NCBI RefSeq assembly: GCF_002176815.1 | Contig: NZ_CP021648.1 | Location: 3,046,001 to 3,110,000 of the forward strand | Direction: 5' to 3' | Length of the DNA: 64,000 nucleotides | Origin: Acidovorax sp. T1 | GTDB lineage: Bacteria > Pseudomonadota > Gammaproteobacteria > Burkholderiales > Burkholderiaceae_C | Shown here: positions 50,721-60,780 of the stretch, piece after piece | Numbering within the stretch: the stretch's first letter is position 1 | How the letters are laid out: every line of letters begins with the position of its first letter | Notes under the pieces: model-generated | The model's input: the letters and a program-made list of their open reading frames with translations, nothing else | Database searches by the model: none | What the model was told of the DNA's origin: nothing | Translations under genes and position numbers: made by a program

Positions 50721-52601
50721 ATGCCCATCGCTTCCCCAACGCCGGCCCGATGGCCGGCGTTGCTGTTTTTCTGCGTGGTGTGCCTGCAAGGCTGCAGCCT
50801 GTTGCCCCGGGGCGAACACAGCGCCGCCGCCGACACCGCCTCCACGCCGGTCACCGACCGTTCCACCCTGCCCGCGTTCACGCTCGAAGTGCGTGCGCCC
50901 GACGGCGTGCGCGAAACGCTGGAACGCCATCTGGAGCTGCAGCGTTTCCGCACCTTGCCCGATCTGCAAGACGGCGAACTGCAGCGCCTGCTGGGTGCGG
51001 CCGACGCCAACGCGCGCGAACTGCTGGGCACGCTGGGCTACTTTGCCCCCACCATCACGGTGCTGATGACCGACACCCCGGGCAGCAGCGCCGCCTTGCG
51101 TGCCGTGGTGCTGGTGGCAGAGCCCGGCCCGCAAACCCACGTTGCCAGCACCCGCATCACCGTGGACGAGCGCACCGACGACGGCACCGAAAACCGCGCA
51201 CGCCGGCAAGAGCGCGTGCAGCGCAACTGGTCGCTGCCGCCCGGGCAGCCCTTCACCCAGTCGGCCTGGGACAGCGCCAAGACCGACGGCCTGCGCCAGC
51301 TGCAGGTGCGGCGCTACCCCACGGCCCGCATCGCGCAAAGCCGGTCCGAGGTGGATGCCGACACCCACCAGGCGGCGCTGAGCGTGCACTACGACACCGG
51401 CCCCGCCTACCGCTTCGGCCCCCTGCAGGTGCAAGGCAGCGAACGCTACGACCCTGATGGCACGCGGCGCCTGGCCCGCCTGCCCACCGGGGCCTTTTAT
51501 GACGAGGCGCAATTGCTGGACGCGCAATTGCGCCTGGCCAGCAGCGGTTATTACGACGCCGTGTTCCTCACGCTCGACACCGAAGGCAGCGACCCGCAAG
51601 CCGCCCCCGTGGTGGCGCAGGTGCGCGAGGCACGGCTGCAAAAGCTGGTGTTTGGCGCCGGCCTGTCCACCGACAGCGGCCCGCGCCTTTCGATGGACCA
51701 CATCCACAACCAGCTGCCCGGCATGGGCTGGCGTGCGGTCAGCAAACTGCTGCTGGACCGCGAAACCCAACTGGCAAGCACCGAGTGGACCGACCTGCCC
51801 GACGAGAATGGTTGGCGCTGGTTTGCCGCGGCCCAGGCGCAGCGCGAAACCACGGGCGACTACCAGGTCAACAGCGCGCGCCTGCGCACCGGCCGCAGCA
51901 AAAGCAGCACGCGCATCGACCGCAACTATTTTCTGCAATACGACTACGCCAACAGCCAGGGCCTGAACGCTCCGCCCTCGGGCACGGCGCTGAGCCTGAA
52001 CTACGGCTGGACGGGCCGCTATTTCAACAGCACCGTGGCGCCCACGCGCGGATACGGGCTGGCGGTGGAATTGGGGGCGGGCACCACGCTCACCCCCGAA
52101 CGCGCGCCCTTTGTGCGCACGCTGCTGCGCTGGCAATCGTTCATTGCGGCGGGCCGGGTGCAGGCCGCCACCGGTGGTGCCCGCAACGCGCGCATCGCCC
52201 TGCGCGCAGAAGCCGGCGCCGTGCTGGCGCGCCAGGCGGCGCAGATCCCGGTGACCCAGCTGTTCCTGACCGGCGGCGACACCACCGTGCGCGGCTATGG
52301 CTACCGCGCCATCGGCGCGCGCACCGAGAACAACCTGCTCTACGGCGGCCGCTATCTGGGCCTGGCCAGCGCGGAATGGCAACGCCCCATCGTCTACAAC
52401 GGCGCCATGACCGACTGGGAGAGCGCCGTTTTTGTCGATGCCGGCGCCGTGGCCGACCGCGTGGGCGACCTCACCGCCCGCGTCGGCGTGGGCGCCGGCG
52501 TGCGCTGGCGCAGCCCGGTGGGCCCGCTGCAGGCCGACCTGGCTTATGGCGTGCAAGCCAAACAACTGCGGCTGCATTTGCGCCTGGGGTTCAGCTTCTG
52601 A
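50721..52601 (+). CDS. tamA: TamA-like Omp85 outer-membrane protein
   Basis: 626 residues. POTRA-like region (about 45-330), then a 16-strand barrel (from about 335) with the family motif TQLFLTGGDTTVRGYGYRAI and the ending LRLHLRLGFSF. Works with TamB in outer-membrane protein or phospholipid transfer. The N-terminus is unusual: LLFFCVVCLQGCSLLPR carries a lipobox-like LQGC, so the protein may be lipidated instead of cut by signal peptidase I. The stop overlaps the tamB start by one base (TGATG). Confidence 0.92.
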   Translation: MPIASPTPARWPALLFFCVVCLQGCSLLPRGEHSAAADTASTPVTDRSTLPAFTLEVRAPDGVRETLERHLELQRFRTLPDLQDGELQRLLGAADANARELLGTLGYFAPTITVLMTDTPGSSAALRAVVLVAEPGPQTHVASTRITVDERTDDGTENRARRQERVQRNWSLPPGQPFTQSAWDSAKTDGLRQLQVRRYPTARIAQSRSEVDADTHQAALSVHYDTGPAYRFGPLQVQGSERYDPDGTRRLARLPTGAFYDEAQLLDAQLRLASSGYYDAVFLTLDTEGSDPQAAPVVAQVREARLQKLVFGAGLSTDSGPRLSMDHIHNQLPGMGWRAVSKLLLDRETQLASTEWTDLPDENGWRWFAAAQAQRETTGDYQVNSARLRTGRSKSSTRIDRNYFLQYDYANSQGLNAPPSGTALSLNYGWTGRYFNSTVAPTRGYGLAVELGAGTTLTPERAPFVRTLLRWQSFIAAGRVQAATGGARNARIALRAEAGAVLARQAAQIPVTQLFLTGGDTTVRGYGYRAIGARTENNLLYGGRYLGLASAEWQRPIVYNGAMTDWESAVFVDAGAVADRVGDLTARVGVGAGVRWRSPVGPLQADLAYGVQAKQLRLHLRLGFSF

Positions 52602-55600
52602 TGCGCCGCCAGCCACCCGCCCATCGCGCACCCGAGGCAGATTTTTCTGCAGGCAGCGCCGCGCCAGCCACCGCCTCCGCACGCGGCATGCACGGCCAGC
52701 GGGCGCGCCGGGCGCTGCGCTTCACCGGCTGGCTGCTGGTGGGGCTGTGCGCCCTGGTGCTGGCGGCCGGCACGCTGGCCTGGTGGTGGTCGGGCCGCGA
52801 CAACTCTCTGGCCACCCTGCTGGCGCGCGCAGCCCAATACCTGCCAGCAGGCCAGACGCTGGACAGCCGCGAGGTGAGCGGATCGCTGCGCAGCGGTGGC
52901 CGCATTGGCTGGCTGCGCTGGAGCAGCCCCACGCTGCGCGTCGAAGTCAGCGATGCCCGCGTGGGCTGGCAGCTGGCGCCCTTGCTGCAGCGCCGCCTGG
53001 AACTGGGCGAGGTGCATGCCGCCACGGTAACGATCACCCCGCTGGGCCCGCCCAGCACCGAGCCCCTGACCCCGCTCGACACACTGGTGCTGCCGCTGCA
53101 GATCGGCCTGCCCTTTCGCATCGACCGCCTGCAATGGGCCGGCTCGCCCGCCGTGGAAGCCCTGGGGCTGGTGGGCGACTACCGCTTTGACGGACGCCAG
53201 CACCACCTGACCATCGGCAATGTGGCACTGGCCCAGGGCCGCTACACCGCCCGCGCCACCTTGGACGCCCAGGCCCCCATGGCGCTCGATGCCACGGTGA
53301 GCGGCAGCGTGCACCAGGCCGTGCCCGGCAGCAGCGCCAGCGTGCAGGTGCTGGCCCACGCCACGCTCAAGGGCACGCTGTCCACAGCGGCGGCCCGATT
53401 GCAGCTGGATGCCCGCCTGCGCCCAGTTGCACCGGATGCACCGAATGCACAGGCTGCTGAAGCCGCCACGCCGCCCGCATCCACCGCGCCCCCCGCACCG
53501 GCCGCAAAGCCTGCACCCGCCCGACCGCGCGCCCCATCCACCCCCGCTTCCGTGCCCGAACCCATGCAGGCCGACCTGCATGCCACGCTGGCGCCCTGGG
53601 CACCCCAGCCCATAGAACAGGCCCGTGCCACGCTGCGCGCCGTCAACCTGGCCACGCTGTGGCCCCAGGCCCCCGCCACGCTGCTGCACGGCACGCTGCA
53701 GGCCGGCCCCACGGCAGCGCCAGCCGCGTCGGGCTGGGCCCTGCAGGCGCAAATCCGCAACGCACTGGCAGGCCCGTGGGACCAATCGCGCCTGCCACTC
53801 ACCGCCCTGGCCGCCAGCGCCACCTGGGACGGCACGCGCTGGAGCATCCCCGCCGCCACGGCCAGCGTGGGCCAGGGCACAGCCACCGTGCAAGGCCACT
53901 ACACGCCCGCCACGGGCGCCATCGATGGCAAAGCCCAGCTGCGCAACCTGCCCCCCGAGGCACTTCACTCGGCGCTGGCGGCGGCGCCCTTGTCCGGCAG
54001 CGTGGTGGCGCAGACCGAGGGCGGCGGCAACGTGGCGTTCACGGCCGACATCCAGGCCAACACTGCCACGCGGTCGCCCGGCGCCCGGGGCAACCCCAAA
54101 CCCGGTACTGCGGACCAGCCCCGCACGCAGCCCGCCCCTGCGCTGCGCATCAACGCCCTGCAAGCCAAAGGGCAATGGCAGCCGCAACAAGGCGACGGCA
54201 CCGTGCGGCTGGATCGCCTGCGGGTCGATGCCATGCAGGCGCGGCTGGAGGCCACCGCGCTGCAAGTGACGCTGGGCACCATCGCTGTACAAGGCCAACT
54301 GCAGCTCACCGTGCCCGGCGCCAGCGCCCAGGCCAAGGGTGCATTGGCCCCCCGCACCGGCGCCGGCGAGCTGCAGGTGCAGTGGACCGACGCCGACCGC
54401 ACCCAGCGCTGGCTGACCAGCCTGCCCGGCCTGGCCACCGCCCTGCACGGCGCAACGCTCAAGGGCCAGGCGCAACTGGCCAGCCGCTGGAGCGGCGGCT
54501 GGCAAAGCCTGGCAGAGCAGCTGCAAGCCGCCCGCGCGGGCCAGGCGCTGCCCACGGACAAAACCCCGTTCACGCTGCAGGCCACGCTGACCGCGCCGCA
54601 ACTCGACCTGACCCTGCCGCCAGGCAACTCCGGCAAGGCAGCCGCTGCGACCGCTGTGCAGTTGCAATCGCTGCAGGCCGAACTGTCGGGTTCGCTGCGG
54701 CAGGCCCGCCTGGCACTGGACGGCAAGCTGCGCACCGGCACGCTCCTCGCCACGCTGCACACCCGCGCGACCGGCGGGCTGGCATCGGCCGCGCTGTGGA
54801 AGGCGCAGGTGAGCGCGTTGCGCGTGCAGGCACAAGACACCACCCGCCCCGGCCCCTGGACCCTGGAACTCTCCGAGGCGCTGGCCCTGACGGCGCAGCT
54901 TGGCGCGCCCCCCGCCGCGCCCGGCACATCGGGCATGGTGGTGGTGCAGGCCGCCGCCGGCCAGGCCCGCGTGAGCGGCCCGCTGCCCGGCACCGTGGCG
55001 CTGCAATGGCAGCCCGTGCGCTACCAGTCCGGGCCGGGCACGGCATCGCGCCTGCAAAGCCAGGGCCGCCTGCAGGGCCTGCCCTTCGCCTGGCTGGATG
55101 CGCTGGGGCTGGAGGGCGCACCCGCGGTAGCCGACCAACCGGCGCAGCCGTTGCTGGCCCGCCTGGGCCTGGGCGGCGACATGGTGCTGGAGGGCCAGTG
55201 GAGCGTGGACGCCGGCGCCACCCTGCGCGCCCAGGCCAGCCTGCGGCGCACTGGCGGCGACCTGCGCATCCTCACCGGGGAAACCGCCCCCGTCACGGTG
55301 CTGCAAAGCACGGGCCAGGGCACCGGCGCGGGCAGCCCCACCGCCATCACCGCCCCCGAACCCGGCAGCCGCGCCGGCGTGCGCCAGGCCGAACTGACGC
55401 TGGAGGCCGAAGGCGAGGCCCTGCGCGCACGCCTTCTCTGGGCCAGCGATCGCGCCGGCGAGATCGATGCCAGCGCCAGCACCCGCCTCACGCTGGGCAA
55501 AACGCTGGCAGATGCGAACGGACTGGCGGGCGCCACCTGGGCGCCCGATGCACCGCTGGCCGCCAACGTGCGCGCGCGCCTGCCCGACATGGGCGTGTGG

Positions 55601-56947
55601 TCGGCCCTGGCCCCGCCGGGCTGGCGCGTGCGCGGCACGCTCGACGCCAACGCCACCCTGTCGGGTACGCGCGCCGCCCCCCGCTGGGCCGGCACGCTGG
55701 GCGCCGATGGGCTGGCCGTGCGCTCCATCGTCGATGGGGTGGACCTGCAAAACGGCCAGTTGCGCGCCACCCTGCGGGGCAACCAGCTAGACATCACCGA
55801 GTTCCGCCTGCAAGGCGGGCGCGGCAGCAATGCGCGCATCGCGGGTTTCAGCGGCAACCGCACGCCCGCACCGCAAGACGGCGGCACCCTCACCGGCTCG
55901 GGCCGTCTGGGCTGGGGCGAGCCCGGCGCGGGCATGTCGGGCATCACCATGGACATCACCGCCGAGGCCCGCGCGCTGCAGGTGCTGGTGCGCGCCGACC
56001 GGCAGGTCAGCGTGTCGGGCCAGGTGCAGGCGCAATTGCAGCAAGGGCAGTTCAGACTGCGCGGCAAGCTCACCACCGACCGCGCCACCATCATCCTGCC
56101 CGACGAATCGGCGCCCAGCCTGGGATCGGACGTGGTGGTGCGTTCGGCCGCCAAAGACCGCGCCGACCAGGCCAAGGCGCAGGCGGCCGGCCGCGCCAAC
56201 CAGAAAGCAGCGCAGGCCGAAACTGCCCGGTCGCCCGCCGTGGCCATCACCCTCAACCTGGGCCGCGACTTTGCACTGCAAGGCCAGGGCATCACCACCC
56301 GCCTCACCGGCGAACTGGACATCCGCAGCAGCACCGTGCCCGGCGCACCGCCGCGCGTGACGGGCGAGGTGCGCACCGACGCAGGCCGCTACCGCGCCTG
56401 GGGCCAGGTGCTGGACGTGGAGACGGGCCTGATCCGCTTCAACGGCCCCTACAACAACCCCGCGCTCGACATTCTGGCGCTGCGCCCCAACATCAGCGTG
56501 CGCGCGGGCGTGCAGGTCACCGGCTCGGCGCTGGCGCCCCGCGTGCGGCTGTATTCCGACCCCGAACTGCCCGACGCCGAAAAACTCTCGTGGGTCGTGC
56601 TGGGCCGCGATGCAGCCAACGGCGGCGCCGAAGCCGCCGTGCTGCAGCAAGCCGCCCTGACCCTGCTGGGCCGCGGCGGCGGCAACCCCACCGCCCAGGT
56701 GGCCAGCCGCCTGGGTCTGGACGAAATCGGCTTCAAGGGCCCCGGCGCCGGCGAAGACGCCACCAGCGCCGCGCTCACCTTTGGCAAGCGCCTGTCCAAG
56801 GACATGTATGTGACCTACGAGCGCAGCCTGTCGGGCACGCTGGGCACGCTCTACATCTTCTACGACCTCTCGCGCCGCCTCACGCTGCGCGGCCAGACGG
56901 GCGAGAAAAGCGCCGTGGACATCATCTACACCGTGCGCTACGACTGA
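52601..56947 (+). CDS. tamB: TamB translocation/assembly module protein
   Basis: 1448 residues. N-terminal cytosolic tail and signal anchor (about 43-63, GWLLVGLCALVLAAGTLAWW), then a long repetitive beta-rich periplasmic region (AsmA/TamB type), ending in the conserved DUF490 domain (about 1130-1448, with NPALDILALRPNISVRAGVQ, DAEKLSWVVLGRD and LGTLYIFYDLSRRLTLRGQT). The Ala/Pro-rich insert around residues 285-325 is low complexity. Forms a bridge between inner and outer membrane with TamA. Confidence 0.95.
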   Translation: MRRQPPAHRAPEADFSAGSAAPATASARGMHGQRARRALRFTGWLLVGLCALVLAAGTLAWWWSGRDNSLATLLARAAQYLPAGQTLDSREVSGSLRSGGRIGWLRWSSPTLRVEVSDARVGWQLAPLLQRRLELGEVHAATVTITPLGPPSTEPLTPLDTLVLPLQIGLPFRIDRLQWAGSPAVEALGLVGDYRFDGRQHHLTIGNVALAQGRYTARATLDAQAPMALDATVSGSVHQAVPGSSASVQVLAHATLKGTLSTAAARLQLDARLRPVAPDAPNAQAAEAATPPASTAPPAPAAKPAPARPRAPSTPASVPEPMQADLHATLAPWAPQPIEQARATLRAVNLATLWPQAPATLLHGTLQAGPTAAPAASGWALQAQIRNALAGPWDQSRLPLTALAASATWDGTRWSIPAATASVGQGTATVQGHYTPATGAIDGKAQLRNLPPEALHSALAAAPLSGSVVAQTEGGGNVAFTADIQANTATRSPGARGNPKPGTADQPRTQPAPALRINALQAKGQWQPQQGDGTVRLDRLRVDAMQARLEATALQVTLGTIAVQGQLQLTVPGASAQAKGALAPRTGAGELQVQWTDADRTQRWLTSLPGLATALHGATLKGQAQLASRWSGGWQSLAEQLQAARAGQALPTDKTPFTLQATLTAPQLDLTLPPGNSGKAAAATAVQLQSLQAELSGSLRQARLALDGKLRTGTLLATLHTRATGGLASAALWKAQVSALRVQAQDTTRPGPWTLELSEALALTAQLGAPPAAPGTSGMVVVQAAAGQARVSGPLPGTVALQWQPVRYQSGPGTASRLQSQGRLQGLPFAWLDALGLEGAPAVADQPAQPLLARLGLGGDMVLEGQWSVDAGATLRAQASLRRTGGDLRILTGETAPVTVLQSTGQGTGAGSPTAITAPEPGSRAGVRQAELTLEAEGEALRARLLWASDRAGEIDASASTRLTLGKTLADANGLAGATWAPDAPLAANVRARLPDMGVWSALAPPGWRVRGTLDANATLSGTRAAPRWAGTLGADGLAVRSIVDGVDLQNGQLRATLRGNQLDITEFRLQGGRGSNARIAGFSGNRTPAPQDGGTLTGSGRLGWGEPGAGMSGITMDITAEARALQVLVRADRQVSVSGQVQAQLQQGQFRLRGKLTTDRATIILPDESAPSLGSDVVVRSAAKDRADQAKAQAAGRANQKAAQAETARSPAVAITLNLGRDFALQGQGITTRLTGELDIRSSTVPGAPPRVTGEVRTDAGRYRAWGQVLDVETGLIRFNGPYNNPALDILALRPNISVRAGVQVTGSALAPRVRLYSDPELPDAEKLSWVVLGRDAANGGAEAAVLQQAALTLLGRGGGNPTAQVASRLGLDEIGFKGPGAGEDATSAALTFGKRLSKDMYVTYERSLSGTLGTLYIFYDLSRRLTLRGQTGEKSAVDIIYTVRYD

Positions 56948-56999
56948 TCCCACCGCGCAGAAATATGGCGCCCGCCCAGCCTCTACAATCGCCGGCTGC

Positions 57000-57074
57000 C
57001 TCCTCGTAGTTCAATGGATAGAACGAGTGCCTCCTAAGCGCTAGATACAGGTTCGATTCCTGTCGGGGGGACCA
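57000..57074 (+). tRNA. tRNA-Arg (CCT)
   Basis: Cloverleaf can be drawn fully: acceptor CTCCTCG with CGGGGGG (several G-U pairs), D stem GTTC/GAAC, anticodon stem AGTGC/GCGCT with loop CTCCTAA (anticodon CCT, codon AGG), T stem ACAGG/CCTGT with TTCGATT, discriminator A and encoded CCA. A terminator follows at once. Confidence 0.95.
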
Positions 57075-57079
57075 CCTGC

Positions 57080-57118
57080 AAGGCCGGGAGCTTCCGCAAG
57101 TTTCCGGCCTTTTTCTTT
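57080..57118 (+). terminator. terminator after tRNA-Arg
   Basis: AAGGCCGG (57080-57087) pairs with CCGGCCTT (57104-57111), 16-nt loop with a possible inner pairing, then a T-rich run. Confidence 0.85.
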
Positions 57119-57142
57119 TTCCCCTGTGAGAAGTGGCTTGAA

Positions 57143-57376
57143 TCAGTGCAACAACGTGCGGCGAGGCGATGACGCCAGCTGCAAGGGGCCCATCGCGCCT
57201 CGCATAAGTGCTTGCATTGCCATGTAGCGCGCATGCCGCGCTCCCAAGGCGTGGTGAATGCCCAGCAGCAACCGCCATTGAGACAGGCGCCGCCTGAGTG
57301 GGAAGGGACGCTGAAGGCAGAGAGAAGCACTCATTTGCAAGCATTGAGTCAAATTGGCCTCTAGCCCTTTATTCAA
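57143..57376 (-). CDS. possible small basic protein beside the tRNA
   Basis: ORF of 77 codons (58 aa from the internal Met at 57334 on the minus strand), rich in Arg and Leu: PLRRRLSQWRLLLGIHHALG, then ARHARYMAMQALMRGAMG. No named family and no good ribosome site; the longer start lies in repeat copy 13. The composition is protein-like, but translation is unproven. Apart from this ORF, the terminator and the repeat, the 397-bp stretch 57075-57471 shows nothing. Confidence 0.4.
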   Translation of the reverse strand: MNKGLEANLTQCLQMSASLCLQRPFPLRRRLSQWRLLLGIHHALGARHARYMAMQALMRGAMGPLQLASSPRRTLLH

Positions 57377-57399
57377 AAGCGCAAACAGCTATTAAATTA
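57351..57399 (+). repeat. AGCGCTT palindromic repeat, copy 13
   Basis: AAATTGGCCTCTAGCCCTTT, loop, AAAAGCGCAAACAGCTATTA. Downstream of the PLD gene on its coding strand. Confidence 0.82.
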
Positions 57400-57471
57400 G
57401 GAGTTTTTTAACCATCCACGGGCAACGTTCAGCACGCTTGATTTGCTGCGCGCCCTCGCCCGCAGCGGCCC

Positions 57472-58884
57472 CTACAGCTGAAACCCCACCGCCCGCACCA
57501 CGCCCTCGGCAATGTCGCGCAGCCAGGACGGCTGGCGCGCCTGGTGGGGCTGGGCGGTGGCGATCTGGCGGGCGCACCAGTCGGACAGCCATTGCACCTG
57601 CTCGCGCTCGTAGAAGGCCGTCATGCTTTCGTAGTTGAGGAACAGGCTGCGCGCATCCAGGTTCAGCGAGCCGGTCAGCGCCATGCTGTCGTCGATGACC
57701 ACGGCCTTGGCATGCACCATGCCGGGGGCCAGCCACACCTGGGCGCCCGCTGCGGCCAGCTGGCGCAGGGCGCGTTCGCGGGCCCAGTCGGCCAGGCGGT
57801 GGTTGGAGCGGGCGGGCACGACCAGGTGCACCTGCACCCCGCGCCGGCAGGCAATGCACCAGGCGTCGAGCAGGGCCTCGTCGGGCACAAAATAGGGCGT
57901 GATGGCCACGATGCGCCGCTGCGCGTGGAAGGCCGCCGTGAGCAGCAGGGCATAGACGGTGTCGTCGGGCTGGTCTGGCCCGCTGGGCACCCACTGGGCC
58001 AGCGCGCCGCCGGGCGGGCCGGCCAGCGCCTGGCGCGGCGGCGGCAGGTGGCGGGTGAAGCGCACGCGGCCGGTGGCAGCACGCCAGTCGGCCCGGAACT
58101 GCGCCTGGGCCAGCGCGGCCAGCGGGCCTTCGACATCGAAGCTCAGGTCCCGCCACGCGGGCATACCGGGGCGGTCCATGAAGTATTCGCTGGCCAGGTT
58201 GCGGCCGCCGCTCCACAGGCGCGCGCCGTCGGCCACGGCCACTTTGCGGTGGTTGCGCAGGTTGGTGCGCCCGCGCATAGGGTTGTGCAGCAGGGGCATG
58301 AAGCGGCGCACCTGCACGCCCTGGCGCCTCAGGTGGCGCAGCATGGCCGCCGGGGTGCGCCAGCTGCCCACGGCATCCAGCAGCAGCCGCGTGGCCACGC
58401 CGCGCTGGGCGCACTGCGCCAGGGCCTGGGCCACGCGTTCGCCCACCGCGTCGTGGCCGAACACGAAGGTGCATACATCCAGGCTGTGCCGGGCGGAGTC
58501 GATGAGCGCCAGCAGGGCCTGCAGTGCATCGGTGCCATCTTCGTGGAAGTGGACATGGGCATTGCGCACGGCGGGCGCCAGGTCCATGCCCGCCAGCAGG
58601 TGCGTGGCCCAAGCAGGGCCCTCGCCCACCGCAGCGGTGCCGGGCGCCGACGCATCACCGCGCCGGTGGGGCTCGCGCAACGGCCGCGCAAACTTGCGCG
58701 AGCCCACCAGTAAAAACAAGGGCAGCGCCACATAGGGAAAAGCCACGATGCCCAGCACCCACGCCAGCGCCGCCGAAGGATGGCGCCGCTGGTGATCGAT
58801 GCGGGTGAACATCACATACACCAGCAAGCCAGCAACCACGAGCATGGCGTGGCCCAGGCCGGACAGCAGCACCAAGCCGGTCAT
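57472..58884 (-). CDS. phospholipase D-type cardiolipin synthase
   Basis: 470 residues. Two N-terminal TM helices (LSGLGHAMLVVAGLLVYVMF and WVLGIVAFPYVALPLFLLVG) then two PLD domains. Both HKD motifs are seen: HRKVAVADGARLWSGGRN and HAKAVVIDDSMALTGSLN. Joins phosphatidylglycerol molecules to make cardiolipin. Start ATG 58884; the frame continues upstream without family sequence. The 189-bp gap to the next gene shows no other feature. Confidence 0.92.
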   Translation of the reverse strand: MTGLVLLSGLGHAMLVVAGLLVYVMFTRIDHQRRHPSAALAWVLGIVAFPYVALPLFLLVGSRKFARPLREPHRRGDASAPGTAAVGEGPAWATHLLAGMDLAPAVRNAHVHFHEDGTDALQALLALIDSARHSLDVCTFVFGHDAVGERVAQALAQCAQRGVATRLLLDAVGSWRTPAAMLRHLRRQGVQVRRFMPLLHNPMRGRTNLRNHRKVAVADGARLWSGGRNLASEYFMDRPGMPAWRDLSFDVEGPLAALAQAQFRADWRAATGRVRFTRHLPPPRQALAGPPGGALAQWVPSGPDQPDDTVYALLLTAAFHAQRRIVAITPYFVPDEALLDAWCIACRRGVQVHLVVPARSNHRLADWARERALRQLAAAGAQVWLAPGMVHAKAVVIDDSMALTGSLNLDARSLFLNYESMTAFYEREQVQWLSDWCARQIATAQPHQARQPSWLRDIAEGVVRAVGFQL

Positions 58885-59073
58885 GGGGCACCTCGCCGCG
58901 CGGCCATGCGCCAACGTGGCGGAGTTGGGTGGGCCATGCCGCCCACGGTGGCGCAATCGGTGGAGCGCAACAGGCTGCTCATGGTGTTGCGAGGAGGGGT
59001 TTGTGCAGGCAGCCGCATAGTGCGCAAGCATAGCGACGCTGCATGGCGGGCGGGCACTTTGCCCCGCCAAGCC

Positions 59074-60780
59074 TCAGGCGCGGCTGCGCAGCGTGCGGCT
59101 GAGCAGGATCACCGGCACCAGCCCCACCGCCACCAGCGCCAGCGAAGGCAGGGCGGCTTCGCCCAGGCGCTCATCGCGCGCCAGCTGATAGGCCACCACG
59201 GCCAGGGTGTCACTGTTGAAGGGGCGCAGTACCATGGTGGCGGGCAGCTCTTTCATCACATCCACAAACACCAGCAGCGCGGCGGCGGCGGTGGAGCGCC
59301 TGAGCAGCGGCCAGTGCACGCGGGCCATCAGCCGCGCGCTGCCTGCGCCCAGCATGCGCGCCGAGTCATCCAGGCTGGCCGGAATGCGCGCATAGCCGCT
59401 TTGCACCGACTGCAGCGCCACCGCGCAAAAGCGCACCAGATACGCCCACACAATGCCCACCGCCGTGGTGGTGACCAGCGCGCCCACGCCCCATTGGGGA
59501 AAGTGCGCCTGCAGCCACCCCACCGGCAGCAGCAGCCCCACCACGATCACGGCGCCCGGCACGGCATAGCCCACGCTGGCCAGCCGCACCACGCCGCGCG
59601 TGAGCAGGTCGGGCTTGCGGCGTACGGCAAAGGCCAGCGCCAGCGCCACGGCCACGGCCAGGCCGGCAGTGATGCCACCGAGCCACACGCTGTTCCAGGC
59701 CCATTCCAGAAAACGGCTCCAGGGCAGCACCGACCAGTCAGACGCCAGCGGCCGCAGCATGAAAGCCACCGGCGCCACAAACCCCATGAACACGGGCAGC
59801 GTGCACACACCCCAGGCCACGCCCCGCGCCAGGCCGCGCAGTGGCACGGGCTGTGCCTCGGTGGCGCCCGCGTGGCCCGTGCCCTTGGCGGTGAAGCGCA
59901 TGCGCCGCTCGGCGCGGTGCTCCAGCCACAGCAGCAGCAGCACCAGCGCCAGCAGCATGGTGGACAGCTGCGCGGCGGCAATGCGGTTGTCCATGGACAA
60001 CCAGGCCTTGATGATGCCGGTGGTGAAGGTCTGGATGCCAAAGTAGCTGGTCACGCCAAAGTCGGCCAGGGTTTCCATCAGCGCCAGCGCCACGCCGGCA
60101 GCCACCGCTGGGCGCGCCAGCGGCAGTGCGATGGTGGTGATGCGCCGACGCAGCGGTGCACCCAGCAGGCGTGCCGCCTCCATGAGGTGCGCCGCGCGCT
60201 CGCCCAGCGCCGTGCGCGCCAGCAGATAGACATAGGGATACAGCGAAAAGGTGAACACCCAGATGGCACCCCAGAGGCTGCGCACCTCGGGCAGCAGGCG
60301 CCCTTCCAGCCCGAAGGTCTCGCGCAGCGCCACCTGCAGCGGCCCACTGAACTGCAGGAAGTCGGTGTAGGCATAGGCCGTGACATAGGCCGGCATGGCC
60401 AGCGGCAGCAGCAGCAGCCACTCAAAGGTGCGCCGGCCCGGAAACTCGAACAGCGTGACCGCTGCCGCCGCGGCGGTGCCCACCACGGCAGCGCCCACCC
60501 CCACCCACAGGCCCAGCCATAGCGTGGTCCACAGGTAGCCGGGCAGCACGGTGCTGGCCATCTCGCGCAGGATGGCGCCGGTGTCGGCCGGCACCACGCC
60601 CCAGGGCAGCCACGATGCCAGCAGCGCCAGCACGGGCAAGGCCAGCAGGCCCACCAGCAGGATCAGGGGGACGGTAGAGAGGGAAAAGCGGGTGCGGTGC
60701 AAGGCGAGGGGCTCGGCAGAGGAAGAAATGGCACGACCGACCAAGGGATGACCGGGAATGCAAATGCGAATTTTAAGCAT
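59074..60780 (-). CDS. Fe(III)-type ABC transporter permease (FbpB-like)
   Basis: 568 residues with about 12 TM helices in two fused BPD_transp halves. Each has the ATPase-contact EAA-type loop: EAARLLGAPLRRRITTIALP in the first and DDSARMLGAGSARLMARVHW in the second. This fused layout is typical of FbpB/AfuB/SfuB ferric-iron permeases (ThiP is similar). Divergent from its likely ATPase gene with 26 bp between the starts and a Fur-box-like dyad across the gap. No binding-protein gene in the window. Confidence 0.88.
   Translation of the reverse strand: MLKIRICIPGHPLVGRAISSSAEPLALHRTRFSLSTVPLILLVGLLALPVLALLASWLPWGVVPADTGAILREMASTVLPGYLWTTLWLGLWVGVGAAVVGTAAAAAVTLFEFPGRRTFEWLLLLPLAMPAYVTAYAYTDFLQFSGPLQVALRETFGLEGRLLPEVRSLWGAIWVFTFSLYPYVYLLARTALGERAAHLMEAARLLGAPLRRRITTIALPLARPAVAAGVALALMETLADFGVTSYFGIQTFTTGIIKAWLSMDNRIAAAQLSTMLLALVLLLLWLEHRAERRMRFTAKGTGHAGATEAQPVPLRGLARGVAWGVCTLPVFMGFVAPVAFMLRPLASDWSVLPWSRFLEWAWNSVWLGGITAGLAVAVALALAFAVRRKPDLLTRGVVRLASVGYAVPGAVIVVGLLLPVGWLQAHFPQWGVGALVTTTAVGIVWAYLVRFCAVALQSVQSGYARIPASLDDSARMLGAGSARLMARVHWPLLRRSTAAAALLVFVDVMKELPATMVLRPFNSDTLAVVAYQLARDERLGEAALPSLALVAVGLVPVILLSRTLRSRA

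Noticed and set aside
52544..57009. Open frames of 1068 (minus) and 1116 (plus) codons over tamB
   Set aside because: tamB in the frame starting at 52601 ends in a clear DUF490 domain. The other frames only reflect GC-rich codon use and contain no recognisable motif.
57000..57471. tRNA-Arg as the attachment site of an integrated element
   Set aside because: No integrase, no duplicated 3' tRNA end and no foreign-looking genes follow; the next genes are ordinary chromosomal ones.
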